64,000 nt of DNA. It comes from Delphinapterus leucas (Eukaryota; Chordata; Mammalia; Artiodactyla; Monodontidae). The DNA is taken from NCBI RefSeq assembly GCF_002288925.2, contig NW_022098069.1:72035660-72099659 (forward strand), read 5' to 3'. How positions within the stretch are numbered: the first letter of the stretch is position 1; every line of letters begins with the position of its first letter. Below the pieces are notes generated by a model. It had not been told where the DNA came from. It saw only the letters and a list, made by a program, of their open reading frames with translations, and searched no databases. Positions 11,276 through 24,254 of this stretch are shown in pieces. The position numbers were made by a program, and so were the translations under genes.

Positions 11276-14089
11276 TTTGTGTACAGACTTTTAATTAAAA
11301 TATATATTTATATAATTATATTTAATTACATAAATTATAAATATTTTTTATGTTTTAGTTAGCATCTCTTTGCTAGGTACTTTGATAGACACTGAAATAC
11401 AGGATGAGGCTGTACATCCTCCCTGCCCCCAGGACTGTGGAGAAATAGAGAAGCAAATCAAGGACTAGAGTCTGAGAAGTATGAGAAGACAAAGGAAATG
11501 ACAGGAAAGTATGTGAAAATATAATAATAATATTCATAAGGACACTTGCCATGAAGCTAATGAAGCTCAAACTGAAGGACCTCTTGCTTACATAAGCCCA
11601 ATTCAAAGCCCAAAGAGGGGATTCTAGAAATGTGTTTTCATGGTCATATGTTTTTGTGAAATGTGCAAAAGTAAGATATTTTAACCGCAATTGTAAAGAC
11701 CACTGTCTTTTTCCACTCAGACCTCCCTCTGACACACATCCTTTCATCTAAGGTAGCATTTCAGTGGCCACAGTCAGTTTGAGGGATCTGGTAAAAGGAA
11801 GTTGAGTTGGAAATACATTTAGTTTTGGCTTAGTGGGATATATTTTTGTGGTTCACAGTTATTTCAGTGTATACTTATATTCTTGCAAGCCATCGTCCAG
11901 CAGTAATGACTGCAAAGAATGTATTTCCCCTTTACCATGCCAATCCGCCCATCACCCAGATATAAAAGACAGGACTATAGGTTGTAATAAATATGTCATG
12001 AAATTTAACAACTTAAATTTAAAAGAAGCTAATAAAAGCTTTACCAAATTTGGTATGGATTATAAAAATTTTCTTGACATTATGAATAACAAATTGTGAA
12101 GAATGGAACTTTTCAAAATGCCAATGATAATAATTTTAAAAGAAATTCTTAATTATTTTTCTATTCTCATTACTGAAATTTGTATTATAAGATTATTGTC
12201 ATATGAAAAGGCAATCAAAGAGGTGAAACCTGATTGTTTTAAAAAAGTACCATAGACTCCTGACAGCTAATACAATTATTTTTATTATTTTTATCAATAT
12301 TGTGATATTCATAGTATTTTATAACCTTATTTTCTTTTTGCAAATAGCTGTGATTACACCTAAAGAGACAAGTAATGAAGGAGGGGCAAGGGATACAAAC
12401 TGTCAGTATTTTACTTAGTTTTTAGTAAGACAAAACTTAAATAGAATGTAATATTGTTCTAAGGAATCACAATTCGACTTTTTTTTTTTTTGCTCCTTTT
12501 AGGTCTGCCCATTTAATTATTGAAATTAATATTTGAGTTTCTATTATATTCACCAATGATAAAAATTGCCTCTCTGAAGTATCTGATATCTGAAATTTAT
12601 CAGAATTGCCTATCACCTGCACAAAAGAGACACTTTTAAAGACAGCCTCCCCAAATCCAGATGGGAGAGTTTGTCCCTAAACTATGTGCAATAATTACAA
12701 TCAAATCTGAATGAACCAAGACCACCAAAGGAGCACCACTGAAGGTGTTGCAAGAATTGAAAATTCAAAATTATTGCTTTATGTTTGTTATAATAATTTC
12801 CATTAATATTTATCTTATATTTGAGTCTTGTTTCAAATCATAATTTCCTATAAACTTAAAAACTATTTAAATAATAGTGAAAACAATTCTGCCTAGAAAA
12901 ACTCTTCCCAATTTTAAACTCATATTATAAAAAGTTAATGTATCGTACAACTTCCAGATTCTGATCAAGCAGGGAAAAATGTTCTAACGCTGAAAGAATT
13001 TAGGGCTGAATGGGTTGGCTGAATGCAAATTAAGAGAAAAAACAGTATATTCAATGCCTTCAGTTTTAGTTTGAAAGTAATGGAAATGACAAACACAAAT
13101 CTCTGTGGATTTTCTTGTTACACTTTCTGTCAGTTGCTTAATAAAAGCCTCTCCCATGATGCTAATTTTGCCTTTAAAGAAGTGTTAAATATTATTTAAT
13201 TTCCAATATGTTGCTATGGTAAAGAAGATTTTGCTGTCTGCTCTTTGAAGATAGTTAAGCTGAAAGGATTGTGTAGCCTTCTGATTATTCTTGATTTTAT
13301 TTTAAAGTCGGCAGCTGGGAAGAAAATCTTCCTAAAGGAAGTATGATATATGACTTGGTCAGGAACCAAAACACTTTGAAGTGGCTCCTGAGCCAGTGAA
13401 AGAAACCATCTGCCTGTGAAATATCTGTGAATGAAGTCTGACAGTAAATATCAGAGAAGTGAGCGTTACATGGCAACAGACTGCCACACACAGTTACAAT
13501 ACATGCTGAAATTTCCTTCTATGTGCATATTCATATGGACATCTAATTTTACTGATGAATAGTAATGATTGCTTGGCAGATATAACCCATCATCAAATGC
13601 TTTTTGGCATCTGAGTTGGGATGTCTGTTATTTAACCTCTTTAGAATGATTTAATGGGACTGGACCAGAGGGAATGTGGAGAAATTGAGCCTGCTAGACC
13701 GGATTATTGAAGGAATTGTCCAGGTCAAAAGCATCTCAAGAAGTCCACCCCTTTTGATCAATAGGTTGCTTTACCTAATTCAACCCCTACATCTGATAAT
13801 GATCAGGAATGCTTCTTCATTGCTGGTTTCTTTAATTAGATTAGAATTCCTTAGCACTATGTTTGGGGGAAAATTCATATGCCATTTCCAGAGATAAACC
13901 TTATTAATGTTTATAAAATATCTCCTAGTTTTTATCTATGTAAATATATATATGACATAATATAATATGATACAATATAAGTTTATACAATATGCTTTTC
14001 TGTAGGTGTATTATACTTAAATAAAAAGGCAAAATATATGTGTGGAACAAATATTTGTAACTTTTCATATAAGATGACAATATTATATA
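11276..14089. other. Unique AT-rich DNA, no gene seen
   Basis: The longest frame is 124 codons on the minus strand at 11373-11747. It is unrecognised and has no supporting signal. No repeat is identified. Confidence 0.5.
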
Positions 14090-14765
14090 GTATCTATTTC
14101 ACTATCATTGTAAATATGTTTAAAACTATTATTTAATTATTTCTTTCTTTTACAGTTATTCAATGTTATAATATTTTATCAGATAGACTACTGCATAATT
14201 GTTATAATTTGAAAAATAATTTGACCACTTTTTCAATTATTTCCTTAGATTACTAGCAATGTAATTATGAATAAATTGGTACTTGTTACCAATTTTTTTA
14301 ATAAAATTAAATTTCTAATAGAAATAGATGGAGTATTATTAGTTTATATCCTCATTGTCACCAATCATAACTGTATTTTAAATTTCTGCCAAATGATAAG
14401 GAAAATGTTCATTGACATTTTAATTTCCTTACTATAAATATCAGTGTGGTTGGATAATCTTGGCTCTTTTATTTGTGAGTATTAAGTCCTTATATATAAA
14501 TATATGCATCATATTATGATATGCAATATGACACATATACAATTCACTCAAGGTAGTTTATTTTCTGGGTAATTTTTTTTTTCTGTTTTATCAGTATACT
14601 TTTAAATATTTGTGATGGTAATACATTCTTTGCCTATTGTAGTTATATATTTTAATATTTGGTAGTGCAAATATCCCCTCAATATTCTCTTACAAAATTA
14701 TCTTAGCTAATTTTGTCTATTAATTTTTCAAGATTTCTTTAAAATTAAATTTTATTTTGTAAAGA
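14090..14765 (-). mobile_element. Very old L1 fragment, antisense
   Basis: Weak matches to antisense L1 ORF2 run in order: tttaaatttctgccaaatga, acattttaatttccttacta, tatttgtgagtattaagtcc, then a ttggtagtgcaaatatcccc block. The same ORF2 region occurs again in the next element, for example near 15880-15930, so this is a separate insertion. Confidence 0.5.
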
Positions 14766-14779
14766 TAAAACTTCATTTG

Positions 14780-17700
14780 TTAATGGACAGTTGGGCTATT
14801 TCCAGTTTTGGGCTATTATTTAAGCTGCTATAAATACTCATGTACAGGTTTTCGTGTGAATATAAATTTTAATTTCTTAGGGATAAATGCCTAGGAGTGC
14901 AAATATTGGTCATATGATGGTTGCATGTTTAGGTGTTTGGGTTTTTTTTGGCCACACCTGGAGGTATGTGGGATCCAGTTCCCTAACCAGGGATCAAACC
15001 TGTGCTCCCTGCATTGGAAGTGTGAAGTCTTAATCACTGGACTATCAGGGAAGTCCATATGTTTAGGTTTTATAAAGAAACTGTCAAAGATTTTTCCAGA
15101 ATGATTTAATATTTTACATTCCCACCAGCAATATATGAGTAGTATATTTTGTCTGCATCCTCACCAGAATTTGGAGTTGGCACTATTTTCAAACTAAGCT
15201 ATTCTTTAGGTGTGTAGTGATATCTCATTGTGGTTTTCATTTGCATTTCTCTAATAGCTAATGCGTTGAACATCTTTTCACATGCTTATTTCCCATATGC
15301 ATATCCTCTTCAGTGAAAGCTTCCTTCACGTTTTTGTCCATTTTCTAATCAGATTGCTAGTTTGCTTTAATGGATTGGAGTTTTGTTAGGTGTTTGCATA
15401 TTCTAGATAGTAGTCCTTTGTCAGATACGTGATTTGCAAATATCTTCTTCCAGTCTGAAGCACATTTTTTCAACCTCAGAGTCTTTCATAGATCAAAAAT
15501 GTTTAATTTTGATGAAGTCCAATGTATCAATTTTTCCTTTTATAAATCATGCTTATGGTGTGAAGTCAAAGAACTCTGCCTAGCCCCAAATCGCAAAGAA
15601 TAATGTTTTTCTCCTTTAAAAATTATGGGGTTTTTGTTCTACATTTGAGGCTGTGGTCAATTTAAAGTTAATTCTTGTATGAGGTGTGAGTCATAAGTCC
15701 AAATTTTTAATTTAATTTACTTTTTTGCCATTTAATCGATGCCATTTGCTTAAGAAACAATATTTCCTCCATCAAATTGTTTTTACACATTTTTCAAAAA
15801 CCAGGTAGGAATATTGGTATAAATTTTTTGGGTCTTCGTTCTGTTCCATTGATCTGTACCTATGTCACTCTGCCAATACCACACAGTCTTGATTATTGTA
15901 ACTATTTAATAAATCTTGAGTATATAACAATTAGGTAGACTGGTTCCTCCTGTTTTTGTCTTTTTTCAAAATTCTTTAGTCATCCTAATTCGTTTTCATT
16001 TCCATACAAATTTTAGAATGCTCTTGTCTGTATCGACAAAAAATCTTATTGGAAGGTTGATAGGAATTGTGTTAAATGTATGTCAATTTGAGGAGAAATG
16101 ATATCTTTACTCTGTTGAATCTTCCAATCCATTACAGTTTGTCTCTGCATTTATTTTGCTATTTAATTTCTTTCCTCAACATTTTGTTGTTTTCAGCATA
16201 CAGGTTCTATATAAATTTTGTTTGATTTGCAGCTGGGTATTTTTTGACTGATTGTTAATGGTATTTTTTTCAAATATTTCATGTCCATGTGTTCATTGTT
16301 AATATACAGAAAGACATTTTATTTTTGTAGGTTTATAGTATATCCTGAAACATTGCTAAATTCACTTATTTCATCTAGAAGTTTTTTCTTTTTTTGAAAA
16401 TGTGTTGGGATTATCTATGAAAACAATCATGTTTTTCTGCAAATGGAAACAATTTCATTTCTTCCTTTACAAACTGTATGCCTTTTATTTCCCTTTCTTC
16501 TTTAGCCTAGAACTTCCAGCTCTATGTTGATGTTGAGTGGTGAGAGTGGATGAACTTGCCTGGTTTCATCTTAAAGTAAAAGCATCCTTTTTTAACCATT
16601 AAATATAATGTTAGCTGTTGGTTTTCTATAGATGGTCTTTACTAAGTTAAGAAAGCTTCTATTCTTTCCTTTTTTAGGGTAGAGTTTTTTTTATGAGGGT
16701 GTTAATTATTTCTGGCATTGATTGATACGATGATGTGATTTTTCTTTGTTAGCCTGTTGATAAATTATATTGATTTTTGTTTGTTGAACCAATCTTGCAT
16801 ACCTGAAATCAAATCCACTTGATCACTGTCTTTTTAAATATTGCTGGATTATGTTTGGTAATATTTTGTTAAGTAGTTTTGCATATATATTGATGATATG
16901 TTTGTCTTTAGTTTTAATTTTTGTGTGTGTCTGACTTTTTCTCGGTTTTGTATTGTAAAATGCATAAGATAAACTGGAAAACGTACCATCCTTTTCTCTT
17001 TTCTAAAAGAGATTATGTAGAATTGGTGTTAATTCTTTAGAAGTTTGGTAGAATCATCCAGTGAAACCATCTGGGCTTCGAGATATATCTTTGCAGAGTT
17101 TTTTCCTGTTGTTAATAGTACTGATTCAATTTCCTATCAGTATAGGACTTTTCAAATTCTCTGTTTCACACAGGTGAATTGTGGTAGTTAGTACTTTTTG
17201 AGGAATGGTCAATTTCAGCCAGGTTTTTAAATTTTTGTATGTAGAATTGTTAGAATCTTCCCTTATTATCATTCAATACCATCAAAGTTTGTAGTGATGC
17301 CCCTGGATACTAGTACTTTTTGTCTTCTCTTTTTCCTTTTTGTTAGTATTGCTAGAAGTTTGTCAAATTTATTGATCTTTTCACAGAACCAGCCCTTAGG
17401 TTCAGTGATTTTCACCAAAGTATTTTTTTTCCTGTTTTCAATTTGATTGATTTTTGCTCTTGTCTTTATTATTTCTTTCTTCTGCTTCTTTTTGGTTTAT
17501 TTTGCTATTGTTTTTCTAGGCTCTAGAAAGAGGAACTTACTTCTTTTATTTGAGACTTTTTCAATTCTCTAGTGTATGTATTTAGTGTTGAAAATTTTGC
17601 TCTAGACACTGCTTTATCTGTGTTCCACAATGTTGATACACTGTGTTTTAATTGTTGTTCATTTTAATATACTTTTATTTCCCTTGAGACTTTGTCTTTG

Positions 17701-18925
17701 GCACATGGATTATTTAGAAGCATGTGCTTACTAACCAAGTATTTAGAAATTTTTCTGTTAATATTACTACTGCTTTCTAGTTTGATTACATTTTCTGTTG
17801 GAGAATATATTTTATATATTTTCCATTCTTTTAAACTTGTTGAGGTTTGTTTTATGGTATAAGTTCCATGGGCACTTAAAAAGAATGTGTATTCTGCTAT
17901 TTGAGAGTATGCCAATTAGATCCTGTTGGGTGATGGTACTGTTGAGTTCTTCTATATCCTTGCTGATTTCATATAGTTCTATCAATTGTTGAAAAAGGGC
18001 TCTGAAGTCCAATTATAATTGTGGATTTCCCCATATCTTCTTTTTATTCTGTCAAATTTTTTCACGTATTTTGCTGTTCTGTTGTTTAGTGCATTCACAC
18101 TTATGATTGCTATGTCTTCTTATGTTGGGTATTTTATTATTATGTAATATATCTGCTTATTTTTTTGCTCTAATATCTACTTCATCTAATATTAATATAA
18201 CTACTCCTACTTTTTAAAAACTATTATCTGCATGACAGGTGTTTTTTATCCTTTTACTTTCTACAAGATTATATAGTTATATTTGAAGTAAATTTCTTGT
18301 AGGCAGCATATAGTTGATTCATGATTTTTTAATCCACTCTGTCAATCTGTCTCTTTATTATTGTATTTAGACTATTTATACTTAATGTAACTTTTAATAT
18401 GTTAGGACTTTAGGTTGCTATTTTTGGTTTGTTCCCTCTGATTTTAATTTCTCTGCCTTCATGTTGGTATTTGAACATTTTTTAGAATCTTATTCTGATT
18501 TATTTGTAGTGTTTTTGAGTGTATCTCTTTGTACAGCTTTCATGGTTGCTCTAGCAATTTGAATATATATGTAACACAGTCTACCAGTTTTATCAGTTCC
18601 AACGAAGTGTAGAACTTTCATCTTCCTTTATGTTCTTTTATTTTCCTTATTATAACATAATTTTCTTAAATTTCTCTATATAAATTAGAATCTCTAAAAC
18701 ATTGTTATATAATTTCTGCTCCAACCATGAAATATAATTTTGAAAACTCAAGGAGAGAAGGAAACAGTATTTTATTTACTTTCCATTTTTGCTTACTATG
18801 TTTTTACTTCTTTTCTGATATTCCTACATTCCTTCTTTTATTTTTCCCTCTCTGTTTAGAGGACTTCCTTTATCCATTCTTTCAGTGTAGTTCTGTCATT
18901 GGCAATTCCTCAAGTATCATTATGC
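14780..18925 (-). mobile_element. L1 LINE, antisense, 5'-truncated, ORF2 heavily mutated
   Basis: About 4.1 kb of reverse-complement L1, interrupted by a CHR SINE at 14935-15058. Reading left to right gives ORF2 from its C-terminal end (cccaccagcaatatatgagt, catttgcatttctctaatag) through the middle (ccaataccacacagtcttga; ccagtgaaaccatctgggct; ttgtaggcagcatatagttg). It ends near 18925 with a block typical of the upstream L1 coding region. No 3' UTR is visible at the left edge. All frames carry many stops and the longest piece is about 80 codons, so it is long dead. A mammalian L1M-type subfamily is likely. Confidence 0.85.
14935..15058 (-). mobile_element. CHR-1-like SINE inserted in L1
   Basis: The plus strand shows a T-rich tail (14941-14949), then ggccacacctggaggtatgt, a reversed B box gggatcaaacc at 14990-15000, and the tRNA-like head ending tatcagggaagtcc. 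The 10-bp target duplication atgtttaggt is exact at 14925-14934 and 15059-15068. The shorter body with a 'gtggcc' before the tail suggests the older CHR-1 type shared by whales, hippos and ruminants. Confidence 0.88.
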
Positions 18926-19199
18926 TTAAATCATGATCTGCCAGAAAACACTAAAATAAAATGAGCAAAGTTGCTCATGCAGTATATAAAATGGAATCTG
19001 AGATTTTAATTCAACTGGAGTCATCAAAAAAGCATAATGATTATTTTGCATGGCTAGTCATGCATTTACATTAATACTCTGGGGGATATCGTTGCTTTAA
19101 AACAGATAAGAAAGTCTCTTGCCTATTGTTATGTCAAAAACTAAGCCAAAGAGACATTAAACTAACAATATTTAACTTTAGGCCACACTTTGAATGAGA
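18926..19199. other. Short unique interval
   Basis: No gene or repeat is recognised between the L1 and the next MIR. Confidence 0.5.
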
Positions 19200-19378
19200 C
19201 ATTTTTCTAAACATTTTAATTTCATTCAAATCCTTGTGACAACAAATGAGGTAGATACTTTATTATTCCTACTGGTGGTACCAAGGTCACATGGCTGCCA
19301 AACTGAGGGGCTTGGGTCAAATCCTTGCAATCTGATCCCAGAACCAATGCTCTTGTCTAATATACTACACTGTCTTTT
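19200..19378 (-). mobile_element. MIR SINE
   Basis: The antisense MIR order is clear: catttaatcct-like block, aatgaggtagatactttatt, ccaaggtcacatggctgcca, gatcccagaaccaatgctct, aatatactacactgtctttt. The part corresponding to the tRNA-like head is included at the right. Confidence 0.8.
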
Positions 19379-19533
19379 TACACCCTAGAAAGATATCAAA
19401 TAGAAACAGATGTCCTTCTATTTTTGTTTTTGTTGATAATAAAATTAAGAATAAAGTAATTTGTTTAAGTTAACTTGATAGCAGTAAGCTAAAGAGTCTC
19501 CTTTCTAGGTGAACTGTGGAAATTTCAGCCTGG

Positions 19534-19534
<1 letters not shown>

Positions 19535-19577
<43 letters not shown>
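19535..19577. repeat. (TG)n microsatellite, about 21 units
   Basis: An uninterrupted TG run of about 43 bp, the longest pure dinucleotide array in the window and a likely polymorphic marker. Confidence 0.97.
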
Positions 19578-19578
<1 letters not shown>

Positions 19579-22299
19579 CTACAATGCAATAAAATGTGAT
19601 AAAGGCGAGGAAAAAGAGAATAAAGGATTTAACCTAGTATGATCAGAGTTTTTTGGTGATCTTCCAAGATGTATTATATTTAGGCAAATACAATTATAAG
19701 ATATCTATGTGTAGTCTTCAAATCCTGTTATATCTTATTTGTCAGATATTTTATCATATAACTAAAGAATTCTGTCTCTATGATAAAAGTATTCAGTATA
19801 TTCAAAGGATGAACTATATTTTATTATGATATTCTAACCTTCCTTATATTAATATATTAATATCATGTGCCTACCATGCAAGTCATACTGTGCTGACACA
19901 AAGAGGTTCTTGAGCTTTCTAAGACAGCCAGCTAGTTCTGACAAAATATACTGCCTGTAATTTTCACAGTGGTCATCTTTCATAATTCTGTAGGAAAATC
20001 TAGTCATAGAAATGCATCTTCTATCTCTGTAGACATTGTTCATATCCTATCAAATCAAATCAAAATCTTTTTCACAATCTGTCAGTTGTAAAGCTATGCT
20101 ATTTTTTAAAAAGTTTTTGGTTTGAAAGCTCCTATGTCAGTTATTCAACTGGTCAAATATCCTGCCTACTTGATTTTCTCCACTTAAAATTATTCTACCA
20201 GAAATTGACAATGAAATTTATTCATTCTTGACATGTTCCTATATTATGTACATTCTCTTTATCTTAGTCTTCTATCTTTCCAAAGAAGCATGATTGTCAA
20301 TATTTATATGTCATATTACTTTATTGTTGAGACAAATAGTCAAATGAAGTATGAAATGAATAAAATGAAATTTTATGTAACAAACATGAAAAATAACCCC
20401 TATTCATTATATCAACTACTTTTCATTGAATTTAATTGTTATAAATTACATAAATTACTAAATCAGTTGTGTAATCTTAAATTCCAAGTATTGCTACTCA
20501 ATACTTCTTTCCTAGATTCCAAAACTGCTGTGATATACTTCAACATTAGGTAAAACCTATGCCACAAGAATTTGATGCATGCTGCATATACCATATTTTC
20601 TATCTCAGTACTGCACTATTCCTAACCTTGTTTCACAGAGGAATCAAGGTAGCTTAAAGAACACACACACACAAAATGATGGCACATAGAAAGAAACAAA
20701 AATTTTACACCAAAACCAAAATACTGGCCCTGAAATAAGATCCATTTCAAAAAATGTAGATGAAGGGCTCCATATAATTGCTATAGTTCAACTTTACAGT
20801 AAATTCTGAATTTCTTGGAAACCTATACGAAATATACTCTACTATATAGGGTTCTCATAGGAGAGCACTGAGTTAACAGGAGCAACTGTGCAGCAACTTG
20901 GAAGAATGAATTGAACATCACTACATTTTACAGTTTAGAGATCTTCAATATAAAACATACTGCAAAAACATCAGCCCTCAGCACACTGAAAAGATTATTC
21001 ACAAGGTTATCAAGAGATAAAGAAAGTTATTCCTAAGTGAGTAATTCTCCTTGGAGCATTTTAAAATTTGTGGAGGTGAGAGAGGCATTATTGATGTTTT
21101 GTAGAAAGAGGCTAGGGATGGCAAACATGCTCCAATGTGTATAACAGTCTTGCACAATAAAGAATTATCTAGAAATCTACCTGAGTTACAAATGCCCTGC
21201 TAGACATTCACCTGAATGGGACATATATTTATAAGTATTTGAGCTTAGAAACAAACCCTATTTTAAATAAAAATACAAAGTATTTCTTTCACAATTTATT
21301 ATGCCTAAAAGGTAACTACTGATAAATCAATAGAAAAATTTATTTGTTTGGTTTGGAAATGTATCAAGAGCTATTTTTCTGTTTTGGGAAAATCACATCA
21401 CCATGTCAAAAGTACTTGAATTGCTAACCTCAAATTTGCACCAGTCTGCTTCTGTACCTGCCCATTTTCCCTGGTTCCTGGCTCAGTGAGTAGGTAAGGG
21501 TGTGTTTTCTTCATTATACTTTCCAGTGTAGTTCTTTTTATCCTACATAAATTTAAATCTTAAGAATTTATATCATAATTTTCTAGGAAAATACATATAG
21601 TATTCAATCATATATCAAATGCTTTTTATTTTTTAAGTAAAAAATGCCCCCATTTCTGGATCAAAGAATCAACCAACAACTTTTTAATGTAGAAGTTTAT
21701 GCAAAATTTTTAACCTAAAATTGGAAATCCCATTTAACCTCCTTTCCCTAACTTCTATTCCCCTTTTCCAGAAAAAAGAAATAAACTCATTTTTTACTTT
21801 TGTTTATATCTTCCTGGCTTATTCACTACACATAAAGCCACACACTCCTCATACACATGCACACATGCATTAACACATTTATATACAAAGAAATGATACT
21901 ATATGCATTAATGTGAATAGCATTTTGTAATGTAAATTTAAAATCATACTCTGAAAATTCTCATGTCGCCACACAATATGTGTTGATTATATATAATTAA
22001 TAATTATTATTAATAATAATATATCTAATTAAATTAATTAATAATAAACTAAAATAACATGGTTCAGTGTTTCCAAAAACAACATCATTAGTTTTTACAA
22101 AATGATGTAATTTAGAATTTCCACAAGAAAACAGTAGGTGATAGGTGAAGCTCTCTAAGGATGGGAATAGTTTGTGGATCTACTAGCCAGTGTTGAATGA
22201 CATCTTAATACATGAGGCAGTGGCTAGAAGGGCATTGCTTTAGTAGTTAAGCCAAATTAGTCCTGCATTAGTAACTAATCTGAATCTGCCCTAAAGAAG
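19578..22299. other. Unique AT-rich DNA
   Basis: No gene is recognised. The longest frame is 106 codons at 20233-20553, in very AT-rich DNA with biased composition. A palindromic TAAT/ATTA tract lies at 21990-22050. Confidence 0.55.
21990..22050. repeat. AT-only palindromic tract
   Basis: About 60 bp are almost purely A and T, with repeated TAAT/ATTA words (attaataattattattaata). It can form several alternative hairpins and may be prone to breakage or slippage. Confidence 0.7.
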
Positions 22300-23720
22300 C
22301 TTTAAGACAAGTCTTAAAACAACCAAATTGATTCCAAGCAATTTCAGTGTATATCTAAACATCCTCAACCATATTAAAGGGATAGAACAAAATTCAGTGG
22401 TCAAAAATGTAAAATCACAATGTTTGGCAATTGGTGAAAAATTATCAGGCAAGAAGGAAGCAGGAAAATATGACCTAGGGAAATATAAAAATAACATAGG
22501 TGATGATATTAGCAGACAGGGACATTAAACCAACTCATATACACAGACTATGTATGTTTAGTGAGGTAGAGGAAAACTTTTATTATGATGAGAAAAAATG
22601 TAAAAAAGGCCTTAATACACATTTCAAATTATAAAACATAATTTCTGAAATAAAAAGAATGAATAGCATATTTGAAACTACAGGACATATTTCAGTAAAA
22701 TAGAAGAGAGAACATTAAAAATAAAACCAACAAATAGTCAAAAGACTAAAAACAGTGTAATCCCCAGATACCTGTGGGCAATATTGATCATTCTAACACT
22801 TGTTTATTTGGAATCCCTAAGAGGAGAAGAGAGAGGGCAGAAAATTTACTTAACAAATTCATGACCAAAAAAAAAAAAACTCCAAATTAAATGAAAATTA
22901 TAATCTCATAGATCCAATATTTCAATAAACACCAATAACAAAAAAATTAACTCAAAATTAAAGATTTGAACATAAGACCTGAAACCATAAAACCCTTAGA
23001 AGGAAACATAGGTGGCAAGCTTCATGACATAGGTCTTGGGAATGGTTTTTTGAATCTGATACCAAAAACAAAAGCAACAAAAACAAAACTAAAGATGCAA
23101 AATGACATCATACTAAAAAATCGGCACAGCAAAGGAACAAAATTTAAAGGCCACCTACAGAATGGGAAAAATATTTTCAAATCATATATCTGATAAGGGG
23201 CTAATGTCCAAAATATATATGGAACTCGTACAAAATAGCAAAAGAAACTAAACAATCCAATTAAAAAATGGGCAGAAGATCTGAATAGACAGTTTTCCAA
23301 AAAGATATACAGATGGGCAACAGGCACATGAAAATATGCTCAATATCGCTAATCATCAGGGAAACATAAATCAAAATGAGATATCACCTCATATCTGTTA
23401 GAATGGCTATTATCAAAATGATAAGAAATAACAAGTGCTGGTGAGAATGTGGAAAAAAGGGAAACCTGTGCACTGTTGGTGGGAAAGTAAATTGGTGTAG
23501 CCAATATAGAAAACAGGATGGAGGTTCCTCAAATAAATTAAGAATAGGATTACCATATGATCCACTGATTCTATTTTTGAGTATTTATCTGAAACAAAAG
23601 AACACACTAACCAGAAAAGACACATACACCGCTATGTTCATTTCAACATTACTAACAATAGTCAAGATATGAAAACAACCTAAGTGTCCATCAATAGATG
23701 AATGGATAAAGAATTCATGA
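22300..23720 (+). mobile_element. L1 LINE with large internal deletion (5' UTR/ORF1 joined to ORF2)
   Basis: The left part matches L1M 5'-region and ORF1 sequence: aagaaggaagcaggaaaata, gatattagcagacagggaca, then gagaagagagagggcagaaa. At about 22935 it changes abruptly to the C-terminal third of ORF2: acataagacctgaaaccata, ggtcttgggaatgg, atctgataaggggctaatgt, ggtgggaaagtaaattggtg. A 75-codon piece of ORF2 is still open at 22966-23193. The part between (rest of ORF1, endonuclease, most of the reverse transcriptase) is missing, a loss of several kilobases. The element stops at 23720 next to an LTR and has no 3' UTR here. Confidence 0.8.
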
Positions 23721-23721
23721 A

Positions 23722-24248
23722 TGTTGCAGGAGAGAGAAATGTCACATCTGGGAACCCACTTGAGTCCCTAGGATAGACCACAAAGTGAGGGTCCTTGGCT
23801 TCGAGCAGGAAAGAATTCAAGAGGGAGTCAAAGTGAAAGCAGGTTTATTCAGAGAGATGCACAATCCACAGGCAGAATGTGGACCTTCTCAGAAAGTGAG
23901 AGCAGCCCCAAGGCATGGGGCTGTTGGTTTTTATGGGCTGAGTAATTTCATATGCTAATTAGTGGGAGGAATATTCTTCCTATTTAGGGGAAAGGTGGGG
24001 ATTTCTAGGAATTAGGACACTGCCCACTTTTTGGCCTTTTATGGTCCACGTGGGAACTGTCATGGTGGAAGGGGGAGTGATTTTTAGTATTATAATGAGG
24101 GTATAATGAGCTAAAGGTCAATGACCAGACTATTCTCAAGACCACATTGGTTTCAGCAGGTTCCAGTTGGTTTTTATCACATCCTAACAGCTGCTCCCCT
24201 TCTTCATTTATCTAGCAGTTGTGTCCTGCCCCTTTCTCTTCTGTCTCA
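23722..24248 (-). mobile_element. Solo LTR, probably ERV1-like, antisense
   Basis: On the minus strand it begins tgagacagaagagaaagggg and ends with ctctctcctgcaaca, so it has TG...CA ends. The polyadenylation signal AATAAA (plus-strand tttatt at 23844-23849) stands about 120 bp before the end, leaving an R-U5-sized tail. The ERV1 class is a guess from general layout. I find no clear target duplication, and no internal region is attached. Confidence 0.6.
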
Positions 24249-24254
24249 AAAGCA

